A DNA stretch of 64,000 nucleotides from Corallococcus soli (GTDB taxonomy: Bacteria > Myxococcota > Myxococcia > Myxococcales > Myxococcaceae). Below the pieces are notes generated by a model. That model ran no database searches. It had not been told where the DNA came from and worked only from the letters and a program-made list of their open reading frames with translations. The stretch is from assembly GCF_014930455.1 (NCBI RefSeq), contig NZ_JAAIYO010000004.1, forward strand, positions 62,001 to 126,000, read 5' to 3'. Shown in pieces: positions 34,122 to 43,552 of the stretch (the stretch's first letter is position 1; every line of letters starts with the position of its first letter). Made by a program: the position numbers and the translations under genes.

Positions 34122-35171
34122 ATGGGGCTGCCACGGCTCAAGTACCTGACGTGGAGGGAGTTCGGTCGGCGCTTCTGGAAGGAGATGGAGGAGGACACCG
34201 TCACCGACGTGGCGGCGCAGCTGTCCTACTACTTCCTCTTCTCCCTGTTCCCCTTCCTGTTCTTCCTCGTCACGCTGGTGGCCTACCTGCCGTTCGCGCC
34301 CGGCGCGGTGGACGCGATGATGGACCGCATCCGTCCGCTGGTGCCCGGCGACGCGCTGGGCCTCATGAGCCAGCACCTGACGTCCCTCGTCGGTGAGACG
34401 CGCCCCAAGCTGCTCACGGTGGGTCTGCTCGTCGCGCTGTGGACGTCCTCGCGCGGCGTGGACGCCCTGCGCAAGGCGCTCAACATGGCGTACGACGTGC
34501 CGGAGTCCCGGCCCTACTGGAAGACGCAGGGCCTGGCGCTGGTGGTGACGCTGGTGGGCGGGCTGCTCATCCCGCTGTCCTTCGCCATCCTGCTGCTGGG
34601 CGGGCGCGTGGGCGCGTGGGCCGCGGACAAGCTGGCGCTCATCGACGAGTTCCACCTCCTCTGGTCCTGGCTGCGCTGGCCCTTCACCGCGGGGCTGGTG
34701 ATGCTGATGCTGTCGCTCTGCTACTACCTGCTGCCGGACGTGAAGCAGCGCTTCAAGTACATCACCCCGGGGTCGGTGGTGGGCACGCTGGCGTGGCTGG
34801 GCAGCACCTGGGGCTTCACGCAGTACGTGGAGCACTTCGGCAAGTACGACGTCACCTACGGCTCCATCGGTGGCGTGGTGGTGCTGCTGCTGTGGCTCTA
34901 CATCACCGGGCTCATCTTCATCCTCGGCGGGGAGCTCAACGCCATCCTCGAACACGCCTCCGTGGAGGGGAAGGCCAAGGGCGCGCGCGACTTCGGTCAG
35001 CCCGCGCCCCTGGAGCCGCCGCTCAAGACGCCCGGCGCGGCCAAGAGCGCCAGCAGCGCCCGGAAGACGCGGCTGGCCCTGTTCCGCAGGAGGCGCCGGG
35101 TGGCCGAGGGCAAGGACCCGGAGCCTCCCGGCTTCCTGCCCGACGGCAGCGACAACCCGCCCGTGCACTGA
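34122..35171 (+). CDS. YihY/BrkB-family inner-membrane protein
   Basis: GGAGGGGGAA lies upstream of the ATG at 34122, giving 349 residues. About six transmembrane helices follow the YihY/virulence factor BrkB pattern: WKEMEEDTVTDVAAQLSYYF, then WTSSRGVDALRKALNMAY and, late, ITGLIFILGGELNAILEH. The C-terminal ~70 residues are a charged, Pro-rich cytoplasmic tail. Its function is not settled (earlier claims that it is RNase BN were withdrawn for the E. coli homologue). It converges with the M48 protease gene. Confidence 0.92.
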   Translation: MGLPRLKYLTWREFGRRFWKEMEEDTVTDVAAQLSYYFLFSLFPFLFFLVTLVAYLPFAPGAVDAMMDRIRPLVPGDALGLMSQHLTSLVGETRPKLLTVGLLVALWTSSRGVDALRKALNMAYDVPESRPYWKTQGLALVVTLVGGLLIPLSFAILLLGGRVGAWAADKLALIDEFHLLWSWLRWPFTAGLVMLMLSLCYYLLPDVKQRFKYITPGSVVGTLAWLGSTWGFTQYVEHFGKYDVTYGSIGGVVVLLLWLYITGLIFILGGELNAILEHASVEGKAKGARDFGQPAPLEPPLKTPGAAKSASSARKTRLALFRRRRRVAEGKDPEPPGFLPDGSDNPPVH

Positions 35172-35211
35172 AGTCGCCCGGGCGGGGCACGGCGTCCGAC
35201 GCGCGCGGCGC

Positions 35212-36033
35212 CTACTTGGGCAGCTTCGCCTGGATGGCCGTCAGGCCGCCCGCGTCGTTGCGGCCGCCCTTGAGGCCCTGCTGCGCGATGATCTTCCGCA
35301 GGTGCGCGATGCGGTCCGCGTTGGTGGGGTGCGTGGAGAGCCACTTGAGGACCGCGGGCTGCGCGCCCTGCATCTTCTGGAGCTTCTCGAAGAAGGCGAT
35401 GAGGCCGTTCGGATCGAAGCCCGCCGCGGAGGAGTACCTCGCGCCGTACTCATCCGCCTCCGTCTCCTCGCTGCGTCCGTGCGCCAGCTGCAGTCCGCCC
35501 CCGGCCAGCTGCGCGGCGATCTGCGCGGCGGTGCCCGGGTTCTGGCCCAGCGCCACCTGGGTGATGGTCTGCAGGCCGTAGGCGTTCACCATCGCGCGCG
35601 CCGAGTGCCGGCCCACGACGTGGCCCGCCTCGTGCGCCATCACGCCCGCCAGCTCCGCCTCCGTGTCCGCCGCCAGCAGCAGGCCCGTGTAGACGTAGAG
35701 GAAGCCGCCCGGCGTGGCGAAGGCGTTGACCTGCTTCGGGTCGTTGATGACGTTGACCTTCCACTTCACCCCGGGGCGGTCCTTGTTGGCCTGCGCCAGG
35801 ATGGGGGCGGAGATGCCGCGCACGTACTCCAGCACCGCCGGGTCCTCCACGTACTTGATGTTCTCCTTCGTCTCCAACTCCTTCTTCACCTGGAGGCCGA
35901 GCTGGTTCTCCTGCTCGTCGGAGATGAACGCCTTGGCGATCGCCTTCTCCGCGCCGATGCGCTGCTTCGTGCAGCCGGCGGTGAGGCCCGAGGCCAGGGT
36001 GAGGGTCAGGATTGCGGTGGCCATCCGTTGCAT
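35212..36033 (-). CDS. M48-family metalloprotease lipoprotein
   Basis: A start at the ATG at 36033 gives 273 residues with a lipoprotein signal (LASGLTAGC). The zinc motif HEAGH occurs in MAHEAGHVVGRHSARA, and the third ligand lies in EETEADEYGARYS. This matches the periplasmic M48C peptidases related to BepA/LoiP that degrade misassembled outer-membrane proteins. The C-terminal WLSTHPTNADRIAHL is the family's usual end. It is probably a periplasmic quality-control protease anchored to a membrane. Confidence 0.94.
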   Translation of the reverse strand: MQRMATAILTLTLASGLTAGCTKQRIGAEKAIAKAFISDEQENQLGLQVKKELETKENIKYVEDPAVLEYVRGISAPILAQANKDRPGVKWKVNVINDPKQVNAFATPGGFLYVYTGLLLAADTEAELAGVMAHEAGHVVGRHSARAMVNAYGLQTITQVALGQNPGTAAQIAAQLAGGGLQLAHGRSEETEADEYGARYSSAAGFDPNGLIAFFEKLQKMQGAQPAVLKWLSTHPTNADRIAHLRKIIAQQGLKGGRNDAGGLTAIQAKLPK

Positions 36034-36173
36034 GGGCGGGTCGTCCCTTCGCTTGCGAGGTTGTGGCGTGTCCGCCCCCTCGTAGTCACGCCGGCGCGCG
36101 CCGGGCAAGCCCCTTGCCGGCCCGGTTTTCAACGCACGAAAGAGGCCGCCAGGGGTGCTATGGGGCCCGCTGG

Positions 36174-37064
36174 ATGCCTGAGCTACCGGAAGTGGAGATC
36201 GCCCGGCGCAACCTCGCGCGCTGGTTCAAGGGCCACCGCGTCGTGCGTGCGGAAGCGGACGCCACCCGCGTCTTCCGGGGCGCGGAGCTTGCGCACTTCG
36301 CCCGGCTCACCGGCCGGGTGGAGGCCCTGGAGCGCAAGGGAAAGTACCTGCTGCTCACCCTGGAGGGCGGCCGGGGCCTGATGGCCCACCTGGGGATGAC
36401 CGGGAAGTTCGTGCGCCGCGCGCAGGGGGAGGTCGTCCCCTACAGCCGCGCCCGCTTCCACCTGGACGACGGCTTCGTCATCCACTTCTGCGATCCCCGC
36501 CTCTTCGGCCGGATGGAGCCCGTGCCCTCTGGCGGCCTGTGGGAGCTGGCGTCGGTGAAGGCCCTGGGGAGGGATCCGCTGACGGAGGGCCTCACCGGGC
36601 CCCAGCTCCAGGAGGCGGTGGGGGACTCGAAGCAGGACCTGAAGGTGGCGCTGATGGACCAGGGCCGGGTGGCGGGCCTGGGCAACATCCACGCGGCGGA
36701 GGCGCTCTTCCGCGCGGGCGTGCACCCGGCCCGCAAGCCCGCGTCCCTCACGCCGCCGGAGTGGCAGCGGCTGGCGGAAGGGGTCCACGCCGCGTTCGAC
36801 TTCGCCTTCAAGGAGCAGGAGGGCGAGGACATCGTCTACCTGGAAGAGCCGGGATCCGTGAACCGCTTCCTCGTCTACGGGCGGGCGGAGGGGCCGTGTT
36901 CGAGGTGCGGAACGACGGTGGAGTCCTTCACCCAGGGTGGACGCACCACGCATTTCTGTCCGAAGTGTCAGCCGCTCCCCAAGGGCCCCGCCCGTCCTGG
37001 AAAGCCGCCGAAGAGGCCCTCGCGGGTCGTTGACGGCGCGAAGCCCCGCTCCCGTAGACGTTGA
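36174..37064 (+). CDS. mutM: formamidopyrimidine-DNA glycosylase
   Basis: The ATG at 36174 gives MPELPEVE, whose Pro2 is the catalytic nucleophile after Met removal and Glu3 an active-site acid. ERKGKYLLL carries the conserved Lys, GMTGKF and NIHAAEALFRAGVHP are further signatures, and a zinc finger (CSRCG...CPKC) closes the core. It excises 8-oxoguanine and formamidopyrimidines and nicks the DNA. A ~30-residue basic tail (296 residues in all) extends past the zinc finger and may help DNA binding. It is divergent from the M48 gene. Confidence 0.97.
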   Translation: MPELPEVEIARRNLARWFKGHRVVRAEADATRVFRGAELAHFARLTGRVEALERKGKYLLLTLEGGRGLMAHLGMTGKFVRRAQGEVVPYSRARFHLDDGFVIHFCDPRLFGRMEPVPSGGLWELASVKALGRDPLTEGLTGPQLQEAVGDSKQDLKVALMDQGRVAGLGNIHAAEALFRAGVHPARKPASLTPPEWQRLAEGVHAAFDFAFKEQEGEDIVYLEEPGSVNRFLVYGRAEGPCSRCGTTVESFTQGGRTTHFCPKCQPLPKGPARPGKPPKRPSRVVDGAKPRSRRR

Positions 37065-37143
37065 CACCCCTGGGGGGCATGGCTTGAATCGCCCGCCCTT
37101 TACACCCGGCCGCGTCATGTCGTGGCCCCGGAGACCGTTGACC

Positions 37144-39009
37144 ATGCCTCACGTCCTGCTGGCGGCGCTGCTCGTCGCCTCGTCCACGGCCACCGCGCAG
37201 ACGCCGGTGCCTGATGGTGGCTCGCCCGCCGCGGCACCCCAGGAGTCGGCTCCGGCCGAAGCTCCCGCCCCCGCCTCGGCCACACCGGCCCCTGCTGCCT
37301 CCACCGACGGCGCCGTCAGCCGCGAGGAGCTGGAGCAGCGGCTGGAGGCCACCCGTCAGGAGCTGCGCGAGGACATCCGCGCGCAGACGGCCACCCAGGC
37401 CGTGGCCAACAACGACTGGCAGGAGGAGTGGACGGAGGAGAAGCGCAAGCTGGAGCTGTTCACGCTCGACGGCTACCTGCGCGTGCGCCCCACGCTCTTC
37501 TCCAACTTCGACCTGGGCAAGCCCGCGCTGCCGGCCGGCACGCCCCTGGGCCGCCAGCTGTGGACGCGCTCGCCGCGCTCCCCCACGGAGCACACCCAGG
37601 CGGGCGCCAACATGCGCTTCCGCCTGGAGCCGTCCTTCAACGTCTCCGAGGACGTGCGCGTCAAGGTGCAGGTGGACGCCCTGGACAACATCCTGCTGGG
37701 CTCCAACCCGGACAGCGCCTACAGCGGCGACGGGCGCAACAACTTCACGCTCTTCTCCGAGAACCAGACCCCGGGCAACTCCGGCATCAACGCGTTCAAG
37801 GACTCCGTGCAGGTCCGGCGCGCGTACGGCGAGGTGACGACGCCGGTGGGCATCCTGCGCTTCGGCCGCATGGGCAGCCACTGGGGCGTGGGCATGCTGC
37901 GCAACGACGGCAACTGCCTGGACTGCGACTACGGCGACACGGTGGACCGCATCCAGTTCGTCACCGAGCCGTTCGCCGGCTGGTACGTGACGCCCATGCT
38001 GGACTTCAACTCGGAGGGCGTGACGTCCGAGCGCGCCAACTCCCTGGGCGAGCCGGTGGACCTCACCCAGTCCGACGACAGCCACAGCCTGGTGCTGGCC
38101 ATCGCGCGGCGCGACACCGAGCAGCAGGAGCGCGCCAAGCTGGACAACAACCAGGGCGTGCTCAACTACGGCCTGTACTTCACCTACCGCACGCAGCGGT
38201 ACGCGACGCTGGGGGACACGAGCGGCACCCCCATCAACCCGGATCCGGTGGGCAACGTCGTCAACCCCACGTTCCTGCCGCGCGGCGGGACGATGTACGT
38301 GCCGGACCTGTGGTTCAAGTACGCGGAGAAGAAGTTCCGCATCGAGGCGGAGTTCGCCGCGCAGCTGGGCAGCATCGACGGGCGGGCGCTGACGACGGCG
38401 GACCCCGCCTCCCAGTCGCTGCGCATCGCGCAGTTCGGCGGCGTGCTCCAGACGGAGTTCCACGTCATCGAGAACAAGCTCCACCTGGGCGTGGAGGCGG
38501 GCTTCGCGTCCGGTGACAAGGCGCCGGGCTTCGGCAACTACCCGGGCCGCCAGGGCACCGGTTCGGACGGCAACACCGCGCCGGGTGACGTGGAGGGCCG
38601 TCAGTACCGCTGCGACACCGGCGGCTGCAGCGACAACGCCATCCGCAACTTCCGCTTCAACCGCGACTACCGCGTGGACCTCATCCTGTGGCGCTCCATC
38701 CTGAATGGCGTCACGGACGCGTTCTACGTGAAGCCGGGCCTCAAGTACTCCATCGCGGAGGGCTTCGACGTCTTCGGCAGCATCATCTACTCGCAGGCGT
38801 TCTACGGTGAGTCCACGCCCTCGTCGGTCAGCAAGAGCCTGGGCTTCGAGGCGGACGTCGGCGCGCGCTACGTCACCGAGGACGGCTTCGTGGCGGGCAT
38901 CGACTACGGCATCCTCTTCCCGCTCGCGGGCCTGAAGGACCTGAACGTGCCCGCGCAGGAGCTGGGCACCGCGCACTCCATCCGCGGCACGCTGGCCATC
39001 AAGTTCTAG
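37144..39009 (+). CDS. large outer-membrane beta-barrel-like protein (TIGR04551-like)
   Basis: A start at the ATG at 37144, with GGAG upstream, gives 621 residues and a signal peptide (MPHVLLAALLVASSTATA). A Pro/Ala-rich linker and a charged coiled-coil-like stretch (REELEQRLEATRQELREDI) precede a long beta-rich region. It ends ...IRGTLAIKF, with a C-terminal Phe typical of outer-membrane barrels. It resembles the TIGR04551 family of myxobacterial exported proteins, from memory. Function is unknown. It ends 2 bases before an LptM-like lipoprotein gene, so it appears to head the lysA-dapAB-folK operon. Confidence 0.8.
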   Translation: MPHVLLAALLVASSTATAQTPVPDGGSPAAAPQESAPAEAPAPASATPAPAASTDGAVSREELEQRLEATRQELREDIRAQTATQAVANNDWQEEWTEEKRKLELFTLDGYLRVRPTLFSNFDLGKPALPAGTPLGRQLWTRSPRSPTEHTQAGANMRFRLEPSFNVSEDVRVKVQVDALDNILLGSNPDSAYSGDGRNNFTLFSENQTPGNSGINAFKDSVQVRRAYGEVTTPVGILRFGRMGSHWGVGMLRNDGNCLDCDYGDTVDRIQFVTEPFAGWYVTPMLDFNSEGVTSERANSLGEPVDLTQSDDSHSLVLAIARRDTEQQERAKLDNNQGVLNYGLYFTYRTQRYATLGDTSGTPINPDPVGNVVNPTFLPRGGTMYVPDLWFKYAEKKFRIEAEFAAQLGSIDGRALTTADPASQSLRIAQFGGVLQTEFHVIENKLHLGVEAGFASGDKAPGFGNYPGRQGTGSDGNTAPGDVEGRQYRCDTGGCSDNAIRNFRFNRDYRVDLILWRSILNGVTDAFYVKPGLKYSIAEGFDVFGSIIYSQAFYGESTPSSVSKSLGFEADVGARYVTEDGFVAGIDYGILFPLAGLKDLNVPAQELGTAHSIRGTLAIKF

Positions 39010-39011
39010 CC

Positions 39012-39245
39012 ATGCGCGGACTCCTTCCCCGGTGGTGTGTGGCCGCCGTCCTGACGCTGGGACTGGTGGCGTGTGGCATCAAGGGCAACCCCCGCGCCCC
39101 CCGGCCGGCGCCGCCGCCCGCGCCCACCCCGGAGACGGCGCCCCCGCAGGAGCCGCCGCGCGGACTCGTGGAGCCCTCCGGCCCCACGGTGCCGCCGTCC
39201 TCCACGGTGCCGCCGTCCTCCACGGACACCGGGCGTCGGCAATGA
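39012..39245 (+). CDS. lptM: LptM-like small lipoprotein
   Basis: A 77-residue lipoprotein with the signal TLGLVAC followed directly by GIKGNPRAP. It matches the CG[LI]KGxxxxP pattern of LptM (YifL), the short lipoprotein that helps assemble the LptD-LptE translocon. Its position immediately upstream of lysA/dap genes matches the conserved lptM-lysA or lptM-dapF neighbourhood of other proteobacteria-like genomes. The rest is Pro-rich and contains a tandem 18-bp repeat. Its stop overlaps the lysA ATG (ATGA). Confidence 0.75.
   Translation: MRGLLPRWCVAAVLTLGLVACGIKGNPRAPRPAPPPAPTPETAPPQEPPRGLVEPSGPTVPPSSTVPPSSTDTGRRQ
39186..39226 (+). repeat. 18-bp tandem repeat in the LptM-like gene
   Basis: The unit ACGGTGCCGCCGTCCTCC is present twice (39186-39203, 39204-39221) plus a partial ACGGA. 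It encodes TVPPSS repeats in a Pro-rich tail, so copy number may vary between strains without harm. Confidence 0.7.
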
Positions 39246-40483
39246 CGGCCTTCCCGTATCGCAAGGGCGTGCTGTGCGCGGAAGGGGTGCCCCTGTCCGC
39301 CATCGCGGACGCGGTGGGCACGCCCACGTACGTCTACTCCGCCGCGGCCCTCACGGAGCGCTTCCGCGAGGTGACGGAGGCCTTCCAGGGCCACCCGCAC
39401 CTCATCTGCTATTCGGTGAAGGCCAACTCCAACCTGGCCATCCTGAAGCTCTTCGTGGGGCTGGGCAGCGGCTTCGACATCGTGTCCGGCGGCGAGCTGG
39501 CCCGCGTGAAGCAGGCGGGCGGGGACGCTTCGAAGACGGTGTTCGCGGGCGTGGGCAAGACGCCGGCGGAGATGGCCCAGGGGCTCGCCTCCGGCATCCG
39601 GCTCTTCAACGTGGAGAGCGCGGAGGAGCTGGAGGCGCTGGATGCCGTGGGGCGCCGGGCGGGCCAGCAGGCTCCCTTCGCGCTGCGGGTGAATCCGGAC
39701 GTGGACGCGCGGACGCACCGCTACATCGCCACGGGCCTGAAGACGTCCAAGTTCGGCGTGCCCTTCGAGGAGGCGGTCGCCCTCTACGCCCGCGCGAAGA
39801 AGATGAAGGGCGTGAAGGCGCTGGGGCTGGACTGCCACATCGGCTCGCAGCTCACGCGCACGGCGCCCATGCGCGCCGCGCTCACCAAGGTGGCGGACCT
39901 CTACGTCACGCTCAAGGCCCGGGGCCACGCGCTGGAGTACCTGGACGTGGGCGGCGGGCTGGGCATCACCTATTCGGACGAGACGCCCCCCAGCCCCCAG
40001 GAGTACGCCCGCACGGTGCTGGCCGCGGTGAAGCCCACCGGGGCCACGCTGCTCTTGGAGCCGGGCCGGTCGCTCGTGGGCAACGCGGGCGTGCTGCTCA
40101 CCCGCGTGCTGTACCGCAAGCCCACCGAGGCGCGCACCTTCGTGGTGGTGGACGCGGGAATGAACGACCTGCTCCGCCCCGCCCTCTACGAAGCGCACCA
40201 CGCGCTCCAGCCCCTGGTGAAGCGCCGGGGGAAGGACGTGCAGGTGGACGTCGTGGGGCCGGTGTGTGAGTCCACCGACGTGCTCGCGAAGGCGCGCGCC
40301 CTGGTGCTCCCCCGCCAGGACGACCTGTACGCCTTCATGAGCGCCGGGGCCTACGGGATGAGCATGGCTTCTACCTACAACTCGCGCCCCCGCCCGGCCG
40401 AGGTGCTGGTGGACGGGGAGGCGTGGCGGGTCGTGCGCGAGCGCGAGCGCGTCGAGGACCTCTGGCGCGGCGAGCGGGCCTGA
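39242..40483 (+). CDS. lysA: diaminopimelate decarboxylase
   Basis: This 413-residue PLP-dependent group IV decarboxylase has the PLP lysine in LICYSVKANSN, GFDIVSGGELAR, HIGSQL, the glycine loop LDVGGGLGITY, EPGRSLVGNAG, and GPVCESTD with the active-site Cys. It converts meso-diaminopimelate to lysine, the last step of the pathway. Its ATG overlaps the LptM-like stop by 4 bp, and dapA begins 16 bases downstream. Confidence 0.98.
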   Translation: MTAFPYRKGVLCAEGVPLSAIADAVGTPTYVYSAAALTERFREVTEAFQGHPHLICYSVKANSNLAILKLFVGLGSGFDIVSGGELARVKQAGGDASKTVFAGVGKTPAEMAQGLASGIRLFNVESAEELEALDAVGRRAGQQAPFALRVNPDVDARTHRYIATGLKTSKFGVPFEEAVALYARAKKMKGVKALGLDCHIGSQLTRTAPMRAALTKVADLYVTLKARGHALEYLDVGGGLGITYSDETPPSPQEYARTVLAAVKPTGATLLLEPGRSLVGNAGVLLTRVLYRKPTEARTFVVVDAGMNDLLRPALYEAHHALQPLVKRRGKDVQVDVVGPVCESTDVLAKARALVLPRQDDLYAFMSAGAYGMSMASTYNSRPRPAEVLVDGEAWRVVRERERVEDLWRGERA

Positions 40484-40499
40484 ACGTATAAGCGCCGAC

Positions 40500-41387
40500 A
40501 TGAAGACCTTCCAAGGCTCCATGACGGCGCTGGCCACTCCGTTCCTGAATGGGGCGCTGGATGAGAGGGCCTTCCGGGCCCTGGTCCGCGCCCAACTGGA
40601 GGGCGGCACGGACGTGCTCCTGCCCATGGGCACCACGGGCGAGGCCGTCACGATGGACGCGGAGGAGCGCGCGGCCGCCATCGCCGTGGTGGTGGACGAG
40701 GTGAAGGGCCGCGTGCCGGTGGTGGCGGGCGCGGGCAGCAACAGCACGCGCGAAACCATTGAGTCCGTGCGCCGCGCGCGCCTGTCGGGCGCGGACGGCG
40801 CGCTCATCGTCACGCCCTACTACAACAAGCCCACGCAGGCGGGGATGGTGGAGCACTACCGCGCCATCGCGAAGGCGCACCCGGGCTTCCCGCTCATCGC
40901 CTACAACGTGCCGGGCCGCACGGGCGTGGACCTGCTGCCGGAGACGGCGCTCCGGCTGTGCGACATCCCGGAGGTCGTGGCGCTCAAGGAGGCCACCGGC
41001 AACCTGGCGCGCACGGTGGACCTGCTGGAGCTGTGCGGCGACCGGCTGACGCTCCTGTCCGGTGATGACTTCACGGTGTTGCCCTTCATCGCGTGCGGTG
41101 GCCAGGGCGTCATCTCCGTGTCCTCCAACGTCGCGCCCCGGATGATGGCGGACCTGGTGGCGGCGGCGCGGGGCGGCGACATCGCGAAGGCGAGAGCGCT
41201 CCAGGTGCGGATGAACGCGCTGCACCGGCTGCTCTTCGTGGAGTCCAACCCCATCCCCGTGAAGTGGGCGCTGCACCTGATGGGGATGTTCGGCCCGGAG
41301 GTGCGCCTGCCGCTCGTGCCCATGGGCGAGGCGAACGCCGAGAAGTTGAAGGGCGCGCTCCTCCAGCTGGACTTGTTGAAGGGCTGA
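40500..41387 (+). CDS. dapA: 4-hydroxy-tetrahydrodipicolinate synthase
   Basis: A 295-residue TIM-barrel aldolase of the DapA/NAL family: MGTTGEAVTM (substrate carboxylate site), the Tyr in AYNVPGRTGVDLLP, and the Schiff-base Lys in VALKEATGNL. It condenses pyruvate with aspartate semialdehyde, the committed step to DAP and lysine. The family's length is normal. It lies between lysA and dapB in the same operon, 46 bases before dapB. Confidence 0.98.
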   Translation: MKTFQGSMTALATPFLNGALDERAFRALVRAQLEGGTDVLLPMGTTGEAVTMDAEERAAAIAVVVDEVKGRVPVVAGAGSNSTRETIESVRRARLSGADGALIVTPYYNKPTQAGMVEHYRAIAKAHPGFPLIAYNVPGRTGVDLLPETALRLCDIPEVVALKEATGNLARTVDLLELCGDRLTLLSGDDFTVLPFIACGGQGVISVSSNVAPRMMADLVAAARGGDIAKARALQVRMNALHRLLFVESNPIPVKWALHLMGMFGPEVRLPLVPMGEANAEKLKGALLQLDLLKG

Positions 41388-41433
41388 ACGCGGTCTCACG
41401 CTGGACCCTCGTCGTCCCTGGAGCACACGCGCC

Positions 41434-42252
41434 ATGATCCGCACCGTCATCACCGGCAGCACCGGCCGCATGGGCAGCACGCTGCTTCGCCTGGCGCGGG
41501 ATGCGAAGGACCTCCAGGTGGTGGGCGCCACGGTGCGGCCGGGCAGCGCCGCGGCGGGGCAGGACGCGGGGCTCGCGGCCCGGCTGGGCTCGGCGCTGGA
41601 CGTGCTGCTGATGGACGACCTGGACCGCACGCTGGCGCTGTCGAAGGCGGACGTCGTGGTGGACTTCACGGGCCCCCAGGCCAGCCTCGCCCATGCGAGG
41701 ACGTGCGCCGAGCGCGGCGTGCCGCTGGTGATGGGCTCCACGGGCTTCTCGCCGGAGGACGACGCCGAGCTGCGCGAGTGCTCGCGGCGGGTGCCCATCG
41801 TCGCGGCGCCCAACATGTCCGTGGGCGTGAACCTGGTCATCCGCATGGCCGCGGAGCTGGCGCGCGTGCTGGGGCCCTCGTTCGACGTGGAGGTGCTGGA
41901 GGCGCACCACCGCATGAAGAAGGACGCGCCCAGCGGCACCGCGCTCAAGCTGGCGGAGGTGCTCGCGGAGAGCCTGGGGCGCACGCGCGACGACCTCACG
42001 TTCGTGCGCGACGGGCAGACGGGGCCCCGTTCGCCGGGTGAGATTGGCGTGCAGGCGCTGCGCGGCGGGGACGTGGTGGGCGAGCACACCGTGTACTTCT
42101 TCGGCGAGGGCGAGCGCATCGAGCTCACCCACCGGGCGACGAATCGTGATCAGTTCGCCCTGGGGGCGCTCAGGGCCGCGCGTTGGGTGGCGGGCCGTGC
42201 GCCGGGGCTCTATGACATGGCCGACGTGCTCGGCCTCCAGGGGAAGACATGA
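41434..42252 (+). CDS. dapB: 4-hydroxy-tetrahydrodipicolinate reductase
   Basis: This 272-residue protein has the Rossmann motif GSTGRMGSTLL and the DapB signature EAHHRMKKDAPSGTALKLAE, including the substrate-binding HH and the catalytic Lys. It also has GSTGFSPEDD and GEHTVYFFGEGERIELTH. It reduces the DapA product with NAD(P)H in the second step of the DAP branch. Its stop overlaps the ATG of the FAH-family gene (ATGA at 42249-42252). Confidence 0.98.
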   Translation: MIRTVITGSTGRMGSTLLRLARDAKDLQVVGATVRPGSAAAGQDAGLAARLGSALDVLLMDDLDRTLALSKADVVVDFTGPQASLAHARTCAERGVPLVMGSTGFSPEDDAELRECSRRVPIVAAPNMSVGVNLVIRMAAELARVLGPSFDVEVLEAHHRMKKDAPSGTALKLAEVLAESLGRTRDDLTFVRDGQTGPRSPGEIGVQALRGGDVVGEHTVYFFGEGERIELTHRATNRDQFALGALRAARWVAGRAPGLYDMADVLGLQGKT

Positions 42253-43016
42253 CCGCCCGCTACTGCCGCTTCCAGGTCGATGGCCGCGCCAGCCACGGCC
42301 GCGTCGACGGCACCGAGGTGGTGGTGCTCACCGCCGCGCCGTGGGCCGGGGGCAAGGAGACGGGGCTGCGCCGGTCGCTCAAGGGCCTGACGCTGCTGGT
42401 GCCGTCGGACGCGTCCAAGGTGGTCTGCATCGGGCAGAACTACCGCAAGCACGCGGAGGAGATGGGCAAGCCCGTCCCCACCGAACCGCTCATCTTCACC
42501 AAGCCCTCCACCGCGCTCAACGGCCCGGGCTCGCCCATTCGCATCCCGAAGGCGAGCCAGGAGGTGCACCACGAGGCGGAGCTGGCGCTGCTCATCGGCG
42601 AGCGCGTGAAGAACGCCGACGAGGCCACCGCCGCGCGCGCCATCTGGGGCCTCACCGCCTTCAACGACGTCACCGCGCGCGACATCCAGCGCAAGGAGAC
42701 CCAGCACACCCGCGCCAAGGGCTACGACACCTTCGCCTGCGCGGGCCCGTGGGCCGTGACGGGCCTGTCCCCCGCGGACCTGCGGGTGGTGTGCCGGGTG
42801 AACGGACAGGTGCGTCAGGATGGCCGCACGTCCGACATGGTGTTCAGTCCCGCCCGCCTGGTGTCCTTCATCTCCCACATCATGACGCTGCTGCCGGGCG
42901 ACCTGGTGAGCACGGGCACCCCCTCCGGGGTGGGCGTGCTGGTGGCGGGGGACACGGTGGAGGTGGAGCTGGAGGGAATCGGAACCCTGGTGAACCCGGT
43001 TGAGATGGAGCCTTGA
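42249..43016 (+). CDS. fumarylacetoacetate hydrolase-family protein
   Basis: A 255-residue FAH-fold protein: CIGQNYRKHAEEMG, metal ligands in EVHHEAELALLIG (E..E), NDVTARDIQ, GYDTFACAGPW and VSTGTPSGVGVL. Members hydrolyse or decarboxylate beta-diketo acids such as acylpyruvate or oxaloacetate with Mg2+. In this operon, between dapB and folK, an oxaloacetate decarboxylase or acylpyruvase role is possible, but the sequence alone does not decide. Stop/start overlaps join it to both neighbours (TTGA with folK). Confidence 0.93.
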   Translation: MTARYCRFQVDGRASHGRVDGTEVVVLTAAPWAGGKETGLRRSLKGLTLLVPSDASKVVCIGQNYRKHAEEMGKPVPTEPLIFTKPSTALNGPGSPIRIPKASQEVHHEAELALLIGERVKNADEATAARAIWGLTAFNDVTARDIQRKETQHTRAKGYDTFACAGPWAVTGLSPADLRVVCRVNGQVRQDGRTSDMVFSPARLVSFISHIMTLLPGDLVSTGTPSGVGVLVAGDTVEVELEGIGTLVNPVEMEP

Positions 43017-43552
43017 GTGCGACCGTCTATGTAGGTCTGGGTTCCAACGAGGGCGACCGCGAGGCCCACCTCGTGGCCGCCCTCTCCGCGATGTCCCGCA
43101 TCGACGCGGCGGCCGTGCTGGGCTGCTCGTCGCTGTACGACAGCGCCCCGGTGGGCCCCGCGCAGCCGCGCTTCCTCAACGCCGTGGTGGCGCTGGAGTG
43201 CGACCTGTCGCCGCAGCGCCTGCTGTGCATCCTGCAGCGCATTGAACAGGACCTGGGCCGCCGCCGCCTCCAGCACTGGGGGCCGCGCACCATCGACCTG
43301 GACATCCTCCTGTGGGACGAGGAGGAGCGCTCCGTCGTCGCGGACGCCAACCTCCAGGTGCCCCACCTGGAATTGCACAAGCGCCGCTTCGCGCTGGAAC
43401 CCCTGTCGGAGCTGGCCCCGCATGCCCGGCACCCCGTCCTGGGCGTGACGGTGCGGGAGCTGCTCTCGAAGCTCGCCCCCCAGGACGTCCGCAAGCGCGA
43501 GGCCCTCTGCTGGCCCGACATGGGCGCCCGTTTCCCCGTGCACGAACTATGA
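43013..43552 (+). CDS. folK: 2-amino-4-hydroxy-6-hydroxymethyldihydropteridine diphosphokinase
   Basis: A TTG start at 43013, overlapping the FAH stop, gives 179 residues. Signatures are YVGLGSNEGDREAHL, QPRFLNAVVALE and GPRTIDLDILLWD, the HPPK metal and ATP site. It transfers pyrophosphate from ATP to the pterin in folate synthesis. The gene follows the lysA-dapAB genes in one run of overlapping reading frames and its stop overlaps the TPR gene ATG (ATGA at 43549-43552). Confidence 0.96.
   Translation: MSATVYVGLGSNEGDREAHLVAALSAMSRIDAAAVLGCSSLYDSAPVGPAQPRFLNAVVALECDLSPQRLLCILQRIEQDLGRRRLQHWGPRTIDLDILLWDEEERSVVADANLQVPHLELHKRRFALEPLSELAPHARHPVLGVTVRELLSKLAPQDVRKREALCWPDMGARFPVHEL

Noticed and set aside
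43312-43548. An upstream extension of the TPR protein
   Set aside because: It is the out-of-frame interior of folK; the ATG at 43549 overlaps the folK stop and begins a signal-like sequence.
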